From Geminicoccaceae bacterium (GTDB taxonomy: Bacteria > Pseudomonadota > Alphaproteobacteria > Geminicoccales > Geminicoccaceae), in contig JAPJRA010000240.1 in NCBI GenBank assembly GCA_030824835.1, positions 1 to 6,252 on the forward strand: a stretch of DNA of 6,252 nt, given 5' to 3'. The notes below the pieces were generated by a model. The model did no database searches. It had not been told where the DNA came from and worked only from the letters and a program-made list of their open reading frames with translations. How positions within the stretch are numbered: the first letter of the stretch is position 1; each line of letters begins with the position of its first letter. The position numbers and the translations under genes were made by a program. Positions 1-6,252 of this stretch are shown piece after piece.

Positions 1-1185
1 GTCGCCGTCTACTCGGACGCGGCTGTCGGGATTGGGCAGATCCTCGCTCATCAGGTACCAGTCGACGCTGTGCGCGGCGAGCCAAGTCAGGGCCGGCGTC
101 GGTACCCAACGGAGATTGCCCTTCAGGATCGGTGCCGTGATCTTGCCCAGCAGCTGGACGTTGCCCAGCGGTGGGCCGCTTCCGCCGTCGTCGAAGTAGA
201 AGTCGTTGATGCCGAGGGTCTTCTGGTAGACCGAGTCGTTCCGCACGCGCGGATCGACCGCCAGCATCGCCGTGCAGTTGTGATTCATGAAGTGGCGGCC
301 GACGACGTCGGAGCTGTTGGCCACGCCCTTGGGGCAGGCGTCCGTGGCCGAGCGCAGCAGGAGAGTCGCCGAATTCACGGCGCCGGCGGCGAGGATCACT
401 GTTCCGGCGCGTAGATGCCGTCGCTCGCCATGGAGCAGGTACTCGACGCCCTCGACGCGCCGCCCATCCGGGGCCACGAGCAGCCGCTCGACGCGGGCGC
501 CGGTGACCAGGCGGGTCGTCGGGCTGCGCAACGCCTGCGCCAACGGCGCCGTCTCGGCGTCCAGCTTGCCGCTGCGGGAATCGGGAAATGCGTCCCAAGG
601 CGTGGCAGCCCGTTCCAGCCAGCGCTCGATGTCGATCGCCAGCGGCAGCGAGAACGGGTGTACGCCCTGCGCCTCTAGACGCTGCCGTACCGCGGCGATC
701 GCAGGCTCGTCCGGTACGGGCGCATGCGGATAGGGCGTCGAGTGGGCGGGCTCGGTGGGGTCCTGGCCGATCGCCCCGCGGACCTGGAACAGGGCCTCGG
801 CCCGAGCGTACCACGGCTCCAGCTCGGCGTAGGAGAAGGGCCAGGCCGGCGATACCCCATCGGCGTGCTCGAGCGCCTCGAAGTCCCGCGCGCGGTAGCG
901 GATCAGCACCGCGCCGTAGAACTTCGAATTGCCGCCGACGTAATAGTAGTTCCCCGGATTGAACGGTCGGCCTTCGGCGTCGCGCCACAGCTCGTCAGGC
1001 CGAAAGCGCTGCTCGACGAAGATGGCGCGCGCGTCGCGGGCAGCAGGGCTGTCCAGCAACTGCTCGCCACGTTCGAGGATGGTGATCGCCGCCCCGCTGC
1101 CGGCAAGCCCGGCCGCGAGGCTGGAACCGCCGATCCCGGAGCCGATGACGGCGATGTCCGTGGTATCGAACGGTGTCGTGATCAC
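1..1185 (-). CDS. GMC-family FAD-dependent oxidoreductase, 3' end beyond window
   Basis: Flavoprotein of the glucose-methanol-choline (BetA-like, COG2303) family, expected to oxidise an alcohol group using FAD. The frame is open for 395 codons from a GTG at 1185-1183 to base 1, with no stop. The N-terminus holds a Rossmann FAD motif, GSGIGG (residues 15-20), followed by an acidic strand end, ILERG (36-40), that would bind the ribose. The GMC signature region GGNSKFYGA is at 84-92, and a second FAD-contact segment, [14 protein letters not shown], at 266-279. [11 protein letters not shown] (380-390) looks like the start of the C-terminal GMC domain, so the catalytic histidine lies outside the window. 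Family members are about 500-550 residues, so roughly 100-150 are missing. There is no signal peptide or Tat motif, suggesting a cytoplasmic enzyme. The GTG overlaps the upstream ATPase stop by four bases (GTGA) and lacks a strong ribosome site, which fits translational coupling. Family assignment is secure; substrate is unknown. Confidence 0.93.
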   Translation of the reverse strand, partial: MITTPFDTTDIAVIGSGIGGSSLAAGLAGSGAAITILERGEQLLDSPAARDARAIFVEQRFRPDELWRDAEGRPFNPGNYYYVGGNSKFYGAVLIRYRARDFEALEHADGVSPAWPFSYAELEPWYARAEALFQVRGAIGQDPTEPAHSTPYPHAPVPDEPAIAAVRQRLEAQGVHPFSLPLAIDIERWLERAATPWDAFPDSRSGKLDAETAPLAQALRSPTTRLVTGARVERLLVAPDGRRVEGVEYLLHGERRHLRAGTVILAAGAVNSATLLLRSATDACPKGVANSSDVVGRHFMNHNCTAMLAVDPRVRNDSVYQKTLGINDFYFDDGGSGPPLGNVQLLGKITAPILKGNLRWVPTPALTWLAAHSVDWYLMSEDLPNPDSRVRVDGD

Positions 1186-2297
1186 GTGATCCGCAACTCG
1201 CTCTGGGGGTCGAACAGGCAGACCTTGCCCATGTCGACCATGAACGGGCAGACCACGCCCGGTCGCGCGTTGGTGTCGGCGCGTAGGCGGGCGGTGGCCT
1301 CGACGCCGCCCAGCATCATCACCGCCAGCGTGTCCGGACCAGTGGGTTCCGTGACCTCGACGAGGCAGTCGATGCGATGCACGTCGGGGCCCAGCGCCTC
1401 GGTGTTGGTGGGATCGCTGATCTGCTCCGGCCGCAGACCCAGGATCACCTCGCGCCCCACATAGCCTTGCCAAGCGGCATTGCCGCCGGCCAGGGGCAGG
1501 GTGGCCGGGGCGGCCTCCATGCGCGTAACCTCGACGGCCAGACCGCCATTGGCCGCCACCACCTTGGCCGGGATCAGGTTCATCGACGGCGAGCCCATGA
1601 ACCCGGCGACGAACAGATCGGCCGGATTCTCATAGATCTCCTTTGGCGTGCCGAGCTGCAGCAAGTTGCCGGCCTTCATGACCGCGATGCGGGTGGCCAG
1701 GGTCATGGCCTCGATCTGATCGTGCGTCACGTAGACGATGGTGGCCCCGAGCCGCTGATGCAGCTTCTTTATCTCGGTGCGCATCTCCACCCGGAGCTTG
1801 GCATCGAGGTTGGAGAGCGGCTCGTCGAACAGGAAGATCTTGGGATGGCGGACCAGCGCCCGGCCCATGGCCACGCGCTGCCGCTGGCCGCCCGAGAGCT
1901 GGCCCGGCTTGCGGTCGAGCAGATGGTCGATCTGCAGCAGCTTCGCGACCTCGCCCATGGCCTGGTCGCGCTCCGGCTTGGGCACGCCGCGCATCTCGAG
2001 GCCGAAGACGATGTTCTGGCCCACGGTCATGTTCGGGTAGAGCGCGTAGGACTGAAACACCATGGCGATGTCGCGGTCCTTAGGGTGGCGCTCGTTGACG
2101 CGCGTTCCGTCGATCGCGATCTCGCCGTCGGTGATGGTGTCCAGGCCTGCGATCATGTTGAGCAGGGTGGACTTACCGCAACCCGAGGGGCCGACCAGGA
2201 CTAGGAACTCGCCATCGTCGATGGCGATGTCGATTCCCTTGAGGATATGCAGCGGTCCGAAGTGCTTCTTGACGTTGCTGATGGTCAGCGAGGCCAT
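1182..2297 (-). CDS. ugpC: Carbohydrate ABC importer ATPase, MalK/UgpC type
   Basis: Cytoplasmic ATP-hydrolysing subunit that powers the adjacent sugar importer; 371 residues, the usual length for MalK/UgpC/MsmX ATPases. Visible motifs in order: Walker [10 protein letters not shown] (36-44), Q-loop FQSYALYP (81-88, Gln82), ABC signature LSGGQ (134-138), Walker B IFLFDEP (154-160), D-loop SNLD (162-165) and switch histidine in THD (His192). Residues from about 235 form the C-terminal OB/TOBE-like regulatory domain, including GLRPEQ (287-292), the counterpart of the conserved G-[IL]-RPE motif of CUT1 ATPases. The ATG lies four bases after the second permease's stop, and its ribosome site AAGGGG overlaps that stop region. 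The 3' end overlaps the GMC gene by four bases. UgpC is the usual database name for this subgroup and does not imply glycerol-3-phosphate as substrate; beside GtsABC-like partners the equivalent name would be gtsD. Such ATPases can serve several importers. Confidence 0.96.
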   Translation of the reverse strand: MASLTISNVKKHFGPLHILKGIDIAIDDGEFLVLVGPSGCGKSTLLNMIAGLDTITDGEIAIDGTRVNERHPKDRDIAMVFQSYALYPNMTVGQNIVFGLEMRGVPKPERDQAMGEVAKLLQIDHLLDRKPGQLSGGQRQRVAMGRALVRHPKIFLFDEPLSNLDAKLRVEMRTEIKKLHQRLGATIVYVTHDQIEAMTLATRIAVMKAGNLLQLGTPKEIYENPADLFVAGFMGSPSMNLIPAKVVAANGGLAVEVTRMEAAPATLPLAGGNAAWQGYVGREVILGLRPEQISDPTNTEALGPDVHRIDCLVEVTEPTGPDTLAVMMLGGVEATARLRADTNARPGVVCPFMVDMGKVCLFDPQSELRIT

Positions 2298-2301
2298 GGC
2301 G

Positions 2302-3186
2302 TCACCCCTTCACCGCGCCGGCCATCATGCCGCGCACGAAATATTGTCCGGCCAGAACGTAGACGAGCAGCGTCGGGAGGGCGGTCATCATGGCCGAGGC
2401 CATGTCGACATTGTATTCCTTCACGCCCGTCGACGTGTTGACGATGTTGTTCAGCGCCACCGTGATCGGCGCCGCCCCGCCCGCCGCGAAGGACGCGCCG
2501 AACAGGAAGTCGTTCCAGATGTTGGTGAACTGCCAGATCACGGTCACGACCAGGATCGGCAGCGAGTTCGGCAGCAAGATGCGCCAGAAGATCGTGAAGA
2601 ACCCCGCGCCGTCGATCTTGGCCGCCTTGACCAAGTCGGTGGGAAAGGCCGCGTAGAAGTTGCGGAAGTAGAGCGTGGTGAAGCAGAGGCCGTATACCAC
2701 GTGCACCAGAATGAGGCCGGGCGTGCTCGAGGCGATGCCCAGGATGCCCAGGGTGCGGGCCATCGGAATCAGCACGATCTGAAACGGGATGAAGCAGCCG
2801 AACAGGATCAGCGCGAAGATCACGTTGGCGCCACGGAACGACCACTTGGTCAGGACATAGCCGTTGAGCGCGCCGATCATGGTCGAGAGGAAGACCGCCG
2901 GGATCACCATCTTGACCGAGTTGAAGAAGAAGTGCCCGATGCCGGTGCACTCGACACCGACGCATGCCGAGGACCAGGCCTTGGCCCAGGCGTCGAAGCT
3001 CGGTGCTACCGGCAGGGCCAGAAGGTTGCCGGTGCGGATCTCCTCGACGCTCTTCAGCGACGTCGCGATCATCACGTAAAGCGGCGCGAGGTAGAACAGG
3101 GCGAACAGGATCAGGACCACCCAGAGGAGGACGCGCCAGGGCGTCTGAGAGGACGAGCCGGCTACGGCGGCAGTGGGATCAGCCAT
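2302..3186 (-). CDS. gtsC: Sugar ABC importer permease, MalG/GtsC type
   Basis: Second inner-membrane subunit of the importer, 294 residues, binding-protein-dependent transport family (MalG/UgpE side). Hydrophobic segments are at about 19-41, 91-113, 120-143, 152-174, 206-227 and 266-284, consistent with six membrane helices. The cytoplasmic EAA loop that docks on the ATPase is at about 178-207, with the core [20 protein letters not shown]. An extra periplasmic stretch between helices 1 and 2 contains two cysteines (ACVGVEC, residues 74-80), a feature I associate with glucose-type GtsC permeases and not with MalG; a disulfide is possible but unproven. The start overlaps the end of the first permease by eight bases (3179-3186), and a GGGGAAG ribosome site lies inside that gene. 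Permease role is near certain; the gts name rests on remembered similarity to Pseudomonas GtsC. Confidence 0.93.
   Translation of the reverse strand: MADPTAAVAGSSSQTPWRVLLWVVLILFALFYLAPLYVMIATSLKSVEEIRTGNLLALPVAPSFDAWAKAWSSACVGVECTGIGHFFFNSVKMVIPAVFLSTMIGALNGYVLTKWSFRGANVIFALILFGCFIPFQIVLIPMARTLGILGIASSTPGLILVHVVYGLCFTTLYFRNFYAAFPTDLVKAAKIDGAGFFTIFWRILLPNSLPILVVTVIWQFTNIWNDFLFGASFAAGGAAPITVALNNIVNTSTGVKEYNVDMASAMMTALPTLLVYVLAGQYFVRGMMAGAVKG
2305..2310 (-). promoter_or_regulatory. Ribosome binding site of the ATPase gene, abutting the permease stop
   Basis: AAGGGG on the minus strand forms the last two sense codons (Lys-Gly) of the second permease, immediately before its TGA, seven bases ahead of the ATPase ATG at 2297. 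Ribosomes ending the permease would cover this site, which supports coupled translation. Confidence 0.7.
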
Positions 3187-4099
3187 GACCGCTCTTCCCC
3201 GCCTGCCGGAGTTCGGAATAGAGGTAGGGCACCATGATGGCGGCGACCGTCATCAGCATCATCACCGCCGACGCGGCGCCGAGTGCCACTTCGTTGCGAG
3301 TGAAGGTCATCTTGTACATGAAGATCGCCGGCAGCCACGTCGACGTGCCCGGCCCGCCGTCGGTCAGCGCCACGATCAGGTCGTAGCTCTTGATGGCGAG
3401 GTGGGAGAGAATGACGAAAGAGGACAGGAACACCGGCCGCATCAGCGGGATGATGATCCGCCAGTAGATCTTGAAGGTCGAAGCGCCGTCGATCTGGGCC
3501 GCCTTGATAATCTCGCCGTCGACGCCGCGCAGTCCCGCCAGGAACATCGCCATGACGAAGCCACTGGATTGCCAGATCGCGGCGATGACGACGCAGTAGA
3601 TCGCCGTATCGGTCTGGACGATCCAGTCCAGCGTGAAGCTCTCGAAGCCCCAGTCACGTACGATCTTCTCGATGCCGATGCCGGGGTTCAACAGCCACTT
3701 CCACGCCGTCCCGGTGACAATGAAGGACAGCGCCATGGGATAGAGGTAGATGGTGCGGAGCACGCCCTCGCCACGGATCTTCTGGTCGAGGAGGATCGCG
3801 AGCAGGAGTCCGATCGCGGTGGCGAGGCCGATATAGAGCACGCTGAAGATGAACAGATTCTCAAGCGCGGTCCACCAGTTGCTGTTGGCCCACAGGCGCT
3901 CATAGGCACGCAGCCCGTCCCACGTCATCACCGGCATGAAGCGGGACTTGGTGAAGGACAGGAACGTCGTCCACAGGATGAAGCCGTAGACGAAGAACAA
4001 CGTGATGAGGAATGTCGGTGCCAGGACGATTTTCGGTAAATGCTCGCCCAGCCAGTCCGACTTCCGGCTCGGCGCGGCGCTCTCGACGGCGACCGCCAT
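3179..4099 (-). CDS. gtsB: Sugar ABC importer permease, MalF/GtsB type
   Basis: First inner-membrane permease subunit, 306 residues, of the MalF/UgpA class. After a polar cytoplasmic N-terminus, hydrophobic segments occur at about 24-48, 81-104, 115-136, 165-188, 224-246 and 272-293. The EAA loop is at about 190-219, with AAQIDGAST followed by WRIIIP. Segments such as YGFILWTTFLSFTKSR (38-53) and RTIYLYPMALSFIVTGTAWK (115-134) match my memory of the Pseudomonas glucose permease GtsB. It follows the binding-protein gene after a 57-base spacer with a strong stem-loop and has a good ribosome site, AGGGAGGG, ending five bases before ATG. Its last eight bases overlap the next permease gene, so the two membrane subunits are probably made in step. 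It would pair with the following permease as the heterodimeric channel. Confidence 0.94.
   Translation of the reverse strand: MAVAVESAAPSRKSDWLGEHLPKIVLAPTFLITLFFVYGFILWTTFLSFTKSRFMPVMTWDGLRAYERLWANSNWWTALENLFIFSVLYIGLATAIGLLLAILLDQKIRGEGVLRTIYLYPMALSFIVTGTAWKWLLNPGIGIEKIVRDWGFESFTLDWIVQTDTAIYCVVIAAIWQSSGFVMAMFLAGLRGVDGEIIKAAQIDGASTFKIYWRIIIPLMRPVFLSSFVILSHLAIKSYDLIVALTDGGPGTSTWLPAIFMYKMTFTRNEVALGAASAVMMLMTVAAIMVPYLYSELRQAGKSGHG
3194..3200 (-). promoter_or_regulatory. Ribosome binding site of second permease gene
   Basis: GGGGAAG on the minus strand, seven bases before the ATG at 3186 and wholly inside the last codons of the first permease gene. It supports the start that creates the eight-base overlap. 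Confidence 0.6.
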
Positions 4100-4104
4100 G
4101 ACTG

Positions 4105-4112
4105 CCCTCCCT
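4105..4112 (-). promoter_or_regulatory. Ribosome binding site of first permease gene
   Basis: AGGGAGGG on the minus strand ends five bases before the ATG at 4099. It lies only three bases past the intercistronic stem-loop, so folding of that stem could sit very close to the initiating ribosome. Confidence 0.75.
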
Positions 4113-4115
4113 GCG

Positions 4116-4149
4116 CCCGTGGTGCCGACCCGGGGGCCGGCACCACGGG
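4116..4149 (-). repeat. Intercistronic inverted repeat (stem-loop) between binding protein and first permease
   Basis: A perfect 12-bp inverted repeat, CCCGTGGTGCCG (4116-4127) and CGGCACCACGGG (4138-4149), encloses a 10-base loop. In the transcript it begins eight bases after the binding-protein stop codon and ends just before the permease ribosome site. No T-run follows on the transcribed strand, so it is not a standard intrinsic terminator. Known importer operons often place such a hairpin here, where it protects upstream mRNA from 3' decay or causes partial termination, giving more binding protein than permease. That role is inferred. Confidence 0.85.
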
Positions 4150-4156
4150 TTCTTGC

Positions 4157-5413
4157 TTACTTTGCGTTGGCGACTGATTCCGACAGCTTCTTGGCGGCGT
4201 CGGCCGAGCTCATGTCGCTATTGAAGAACTCGGTCACCACGTCGTAGACGGCGCCCTTGACCGATTCCGACGCGGCATGACCATGCGCCATGCTGCCCAT
4301 GAGCGCATCGTTCGCCGTGGCTTCCTTGGCATCGGCGATCGCCTTCTTGCCGCAGGCGTCGAAGTTGGTGTCGGGGACGTCGGTACGTGCCGGGATCGAG
4401 CCCTTCTTCAGGTTGAAGCTCTCCTGGAAAGCCGGGTCCATGATCGCGGCCGCGAGCTTGAACTGCGCGTCCTGCTCGTCGGCGGTGACCTTCATCATGC
4501 CGAAGGCGTCGCTGTTGAAGGTGACCGCACCCTGCGTGCCCGGGTAGCGGAAGCAGAGGACGTCGGTGCCGGGCACCTTGCCGGCATTGAGCCACTCGCC
4601 CTTGGCCCAGTCGCCCATGATCTGCATGCCGGCCTGGCCATTGATCACCATGGCGGTGGCGAGATTCCAGTCCCGGCCAGGGAAGTTGGGATCTACCATG
4701 CCGCGGATCGCGCGCATCTGGTCGAACGCCTTGGCCATGGTGTCGGAGGCCAGGGCCTCCTCGTCGAGCTCGATGAAGGCCTTCTTGTAGAAGTCCGGGC
4801 CGCCGGCACTGATCACCGCACCGTCGAAGATGGTGGCTTCCTGCCAGGCTTGGCCACCATGGGCCACGGGCGTGATGCCTGCCTCCTTGAACTTGTTGGC
4901 CAGCTCGACGAAGTTCTCCCAGGTCGTGGGCTCCGGGCCGCCGACCTTGTCGAACAGCGCCTTGTTCACCCAGACCCAGTTGGTCGAGTGCATGTTGAAC
5001 GGCGCCGCCACATAATGGCCGTCATACTTGTCGATCGCCTGCAGCGCCGGCGGGATCACCTTATCCCAGCCGTCCTTCTCCGCCAGTGGCGTGAGATCGC
5101 CCAATGCCCCCTGCTCGGCCCAGTCCTGGATCACGAGGCCCAGCATCTGCATGGCCGTGGGCGGATTGCCGGCTGCCATGCGCGCCTGCAGCACGGTACG
5201 GGCCTGGTCGCCGCCACCGCCTGCTATCGCCGCGTCCTTCCAGCCGACGCCTTCCTGCTCGAGGTTCTGGCGCAGCACCTGCAGCGCTGCAGCCTCGCCG
5301 CCCGACGTCCACCAGTGGATGACCTCGACTTCCTCGGCCGCCCGGGCCTGCACGGCCGCAAAGGCGAGACCGATCACGGCTGTGCTCGCCAGAAGTATTC
5401 GTCTTGTCAGCAT
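4157..5413 (-). CDS. gtsA: Periplasmic sugar-binding protein of ABC importer, glucose/mannose (GtsA) type
   Basis: Extracytoplasmic substrate-binding protein (family 1, MalE-like fold) that delivers the sugar to the permeases; 418 residues. Residues 1-25 form a signal peptide: MLTRR, a hydrophobic core, then ARA with cleavage before AEE. Features recalled from the Pseudomonas GtsA/Thermus glucose-mannose binding group are HWWTSGGE (33-40), AGGGGDQA (64-71), AHGGQAWQ (184-191) and GRDWNL with [11 protein letters not shown] (246-251 and 263-273). Mature cysteines at 287 and 354 could form a disulfide. I chose the ATG at 5413 because AGGGAG lies seven bases upstream and it gives a clean signal peptide. 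An ATG at 5434 would swallow that site, and the frame is open much further upstream, to 5818, but the extension runs antisense into the aldehyde dehydrogenase gene. Stop is TAA. Family is sure; glucose or mannose is the best guess, while the neighbouring oxidoreductases leave room for another sugar or polyol. Confidence 0.94.
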   Translation of the reverse strand: MLTRRILLASTAVIGLAFAAVQARAAEEVEVIHWWTSGGEAAALQVLRQNLEQEGVGWKDAAIAGGGGDQARTVLQARMAAGNPPTAMQMLGLVIQDWAEQGALGDLTPLAEKDGWDKVIPPALQAIDKYDGHYVAAPFNMHSTNWVWVNKALFDKVGGPEPTTWENFVELANKFKEAGITPVAHGGQAWQEATIFDGAVISAGGPDFYKKAFIELDEEALASDTMAKAFDQMRAIRGMVDPNFPGRDWNLATAMVINGQAGMQIMGDWAKGEWLNAGKVPGTDVLCFRYPGTQGAVTFNSDAFGMMKVTADEQDAQFKLAAAIMDPAFQESFNLKKGSIPARTDVPDTNFDACGKKAIADAKEATANDALMGSMAHGHAASESVKGAVYDVVTEFFNSDMSSADAAKKLSESVANAK

Positions 5414-5510
5414 TCGCGTTCTCCCTGTCCGCATTACACACTCTGCACACGCCGGTGCTGCGTTCACAAGCCGCATGCTCGCGCCATAGCTGTTCGGCCG
5501 GCGGTACGCC
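5414..5510 (-). other. 97-base gap between aldehyde dehydrogenase and binding-protein genes
   Basis: This is the longest non-coding stretch of the window and the best place for an importer promoter. On the minus strand it has a TGTAAT hexamer (5438-5433), one base off a -10 consensus, but no convincing -35 element at normal spacing, and a start from it would leave almost no leader. I see no strong hairpin with a T-run after the aldehyde dehydrogenase stop. Read-through from that gene is therefore plausible; a separate promoter cannot be excluded. Confidence 0.4.
5421..5426 (-). promoter_or_regulatory. Ribosome binding site fixing the binding-protein start
   Basis: AGGGAG on the minus strand, seven bases before the ATG at 5413. 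It decides the start against the in-frame ATG at 5434, whose use would place this site inside the coding region and lengthen the signal peptide N-terminus by seven residues. Confidence 0.75.
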
Positions 5511-6252
5511 CTAGTCAAGATCCTGTCCCGGCCGGTCCGGGCTGGCAAATCGCCCGTCTTCGGGTGGGGGCAGCCACCAGTCGGTACGCGGCCCGCGGTG
5601 CATCTGAATGGTCTTGACCTCGGTGTAGTCGAGCGTCGCGTGACGCCCGAGCTCGCGCCCGATTCCGCTGGCGCCGAAGCCGCCGAACGGCAGCTCGGCG
5701 AAGCCCTCCATGAACGTGTTGAGCCAGACCGTGCCGGCCCGAATGCCGGCTGCCGCCAGCTGGCAGGTATCGTGATCCCGGCTCCAGACGCCGGCCGAGA
5801 GGCCGTATCCCGTGCCATTGGCGATGGCCACCGCCTCCTCGACCGTCTCGAAGGTCAGCACCGACAGGACCGGCCCGAACACCTCCTCCCGGGCGATCGC
5901 CATGTCGGGCGCGACGCCGGTGACCACGGTCGGCGCCATGAAGCGCCCATGATCGGAGGCGAGCCGACGACCGCCGAGCCTGAGCTCGGCGCCGGCTGCA
6001 ATGGCGCCGTCGACATGACCCTCGATCTTGCCCAGATGCTCGGGCGTGATGATGGCCCCGACCCTTGTGGCTTCGTCCAGAGGATCGCCTACCGGCACAT
6101 CGTGCGAGCGCGCCACGATCTCATCCACGAAGCTGTCGGCGATCTGCCGCTGCACGAGGAGGCGGCTGCCGGAGTTGCAGCACTCGCCGGCGTTGAAGTA
6201 GACGCCGAACAGCACCGCATCGAGCGCCGCGCCGAGGTCCGCGTCGGCAAAC
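5511..6252 (-). CDS. NAD(P)-dependent aldehyde dehydrogenase, C-terminal half
   Basis: Oxidises an aldehyde to a carboxylic acid with NAD(P)+. The reading frame enters from the right edge (first full codon 6251-6249) and gives 246 residues to a TAG stop; the family is about 480-500 residues, so roughly the N-terminal half, including the glycine-rich cofactor site and general-base glutamate, lies outside. Counting from the first visible residue, FADADL (1-6) matches the conserved stretch before the active site. GECC (22-25) carries the catalytic cysteine as its second Cys (residue 25, bases 6179-6177). EEVFGPV (122-128) and [14 protein letters not shown] (187-200) are standard C-terminal signatures. 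A GTG at 6215 is an internal valine codon, not the start. The tail is Trp/Pro-rich ([11 protein letters not shown]). It resembles betaine-, lact- and sorbosone-aldehyde dehydrogenases in general, and the substrate cannot be read from this half. Co-orientation with the importer and GMC gene suggests it oxidises the aldehyde made from the imported compound. Confidence 0.95.
   Translation of the reverse strand, partial: FADADLGAALDAVLFGVYFNAGECCNSGSRLLVQRQIADSFVDEIVARSHDVPVGDPLDEATRVGAIITPEHLGKIEGHVDGAIAAGAELRLGGRRLASDHGRFMAPTVVTGVAPDMAIAREEVFGPVLSVLTFETVEEAVAIANGTGYGLSAGVWSRDHDTCQLAAAGIRAGTVWLNTFMEGFAELPFGGFGASGIGRELGRHATLDYTEVKTIQMHRGPRTDWWLPPPEDGRFASPDRPGQDLD

Noticed and set aside
724..1464. 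246-codon open frame on the plus strand
   Set aside because: Antisense to the GMC gene and to the 3' part of the ATPase gene; no domain features.
2062..3237. 391-codon open frame on the plus strand
   Set aside because: It lies antisense to the ATPase and second permease, both of which have full motif sets. The translation is rich in Arg, Asp, His and Gly with no domain, as expected of an antisense frame in GC-rich DNA.
3173..4039. 288-codon open frame on the plus strand
   Set aside because: Complementary to the first permease gene; low-complexity charged product with no recognisable motif.
4116..4149. Intrinsic terminator after the binding-protein gene
   Set aside because: The stem is strong but no T-run follows, and a same-strand permease gene with a good ribosome site begins directly after it. 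Partial attenuation or RNA protection is more likely.
5433..5438. TGTAAT as the -10 element of an importer promoter
   Set aside because: No matching -35 element at 16-18 bases, and the implied start would fall at the ribosome site. Too weak to call.
5502..5513. Hairpin terminator just after the aldehyde dehydrogenase stop
   Set aside because: The GGCG/CGCC pairing is only four base pairs and no T-run follows.
4277..5617. 446-codon open frame on the plus strand
   Set aside because: Antisense to the binding-protein gene and to the end of the aldehyde dehydrogenase gene; composition is that of a shadow frame.
5414..5818. N-terminal extension of the binding protein (frame open to 5818)
   Set aside because: It would overlap the aldehyde dehydrogenase gene on the same strand by about 300 bases, has an Arg/Ser/Pro-rich shadow composition, and would bury the signal peptide and the AGGGAG ribosome site.

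Overview
The window is a single-strand gene cluster from a GC-rich bacterium, most likely a Gram-negative alphaproteobacterium. This rests on the GC-rich codon use, the Gram-negative style signal peptide and the look of the proteins; no marker gene fixes the taxon. All six genes I can support lie on the minus strand, so transcription runs from high to low coordinates. Both end genes run off the window.

In transcription order the layout is: (1) the C-terminal half of an aldehyde dehydrogenase (6252-5511); (2) a 97-base gap with no clear terminator; (3) a complete carbohydrate ABC importer of the CUT1 type, made of a periplasmic binding protein (5413-4157), two inner-membrane permeases (4099-3179 and 3186-2302) and a MalK/UgpC-type ATPase (2297-1182); and (4) a GMC-family FAD oxidoreductase (1185 to the left edge), which starts on a GTG overlapping the ATPase stop codon and is still open at base 1. 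The binding protein and both permeases resemble the Pseudomonas glucose importer GtsABC.

Spacing is tight from the first permease to the GMC gene: overlap of 8, gap of 4, overlap of 4. This indicates one translationally coupled operon. The only structured gap inside the transporter is a 57-base spacer after the binding-protein gene. It carries a perfect 12-bp inverted repeat with no T-run, the usual place for an element that keeps binding-protein mRNA in excess over permease mRNA.

The likely logic is import of a sugar, sugar alcohol or related polyol, oxidation of an alcohol group by the cytoplasmic GMC flavoprotein, and oxidation of the resulting aldehyde to an acid by the aldehyde dehydrogenase. 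Import is well supported. The oxidative route and the exact substrate are inferred from gene order. I saw no mobile element, CRISPR array, tRNA or rRNA, and nothing that demands a wholly new type of system. The unusual element is the pairing of a glucose-type importer with a GMC/ALDH oxidation pair in one apparent operon.
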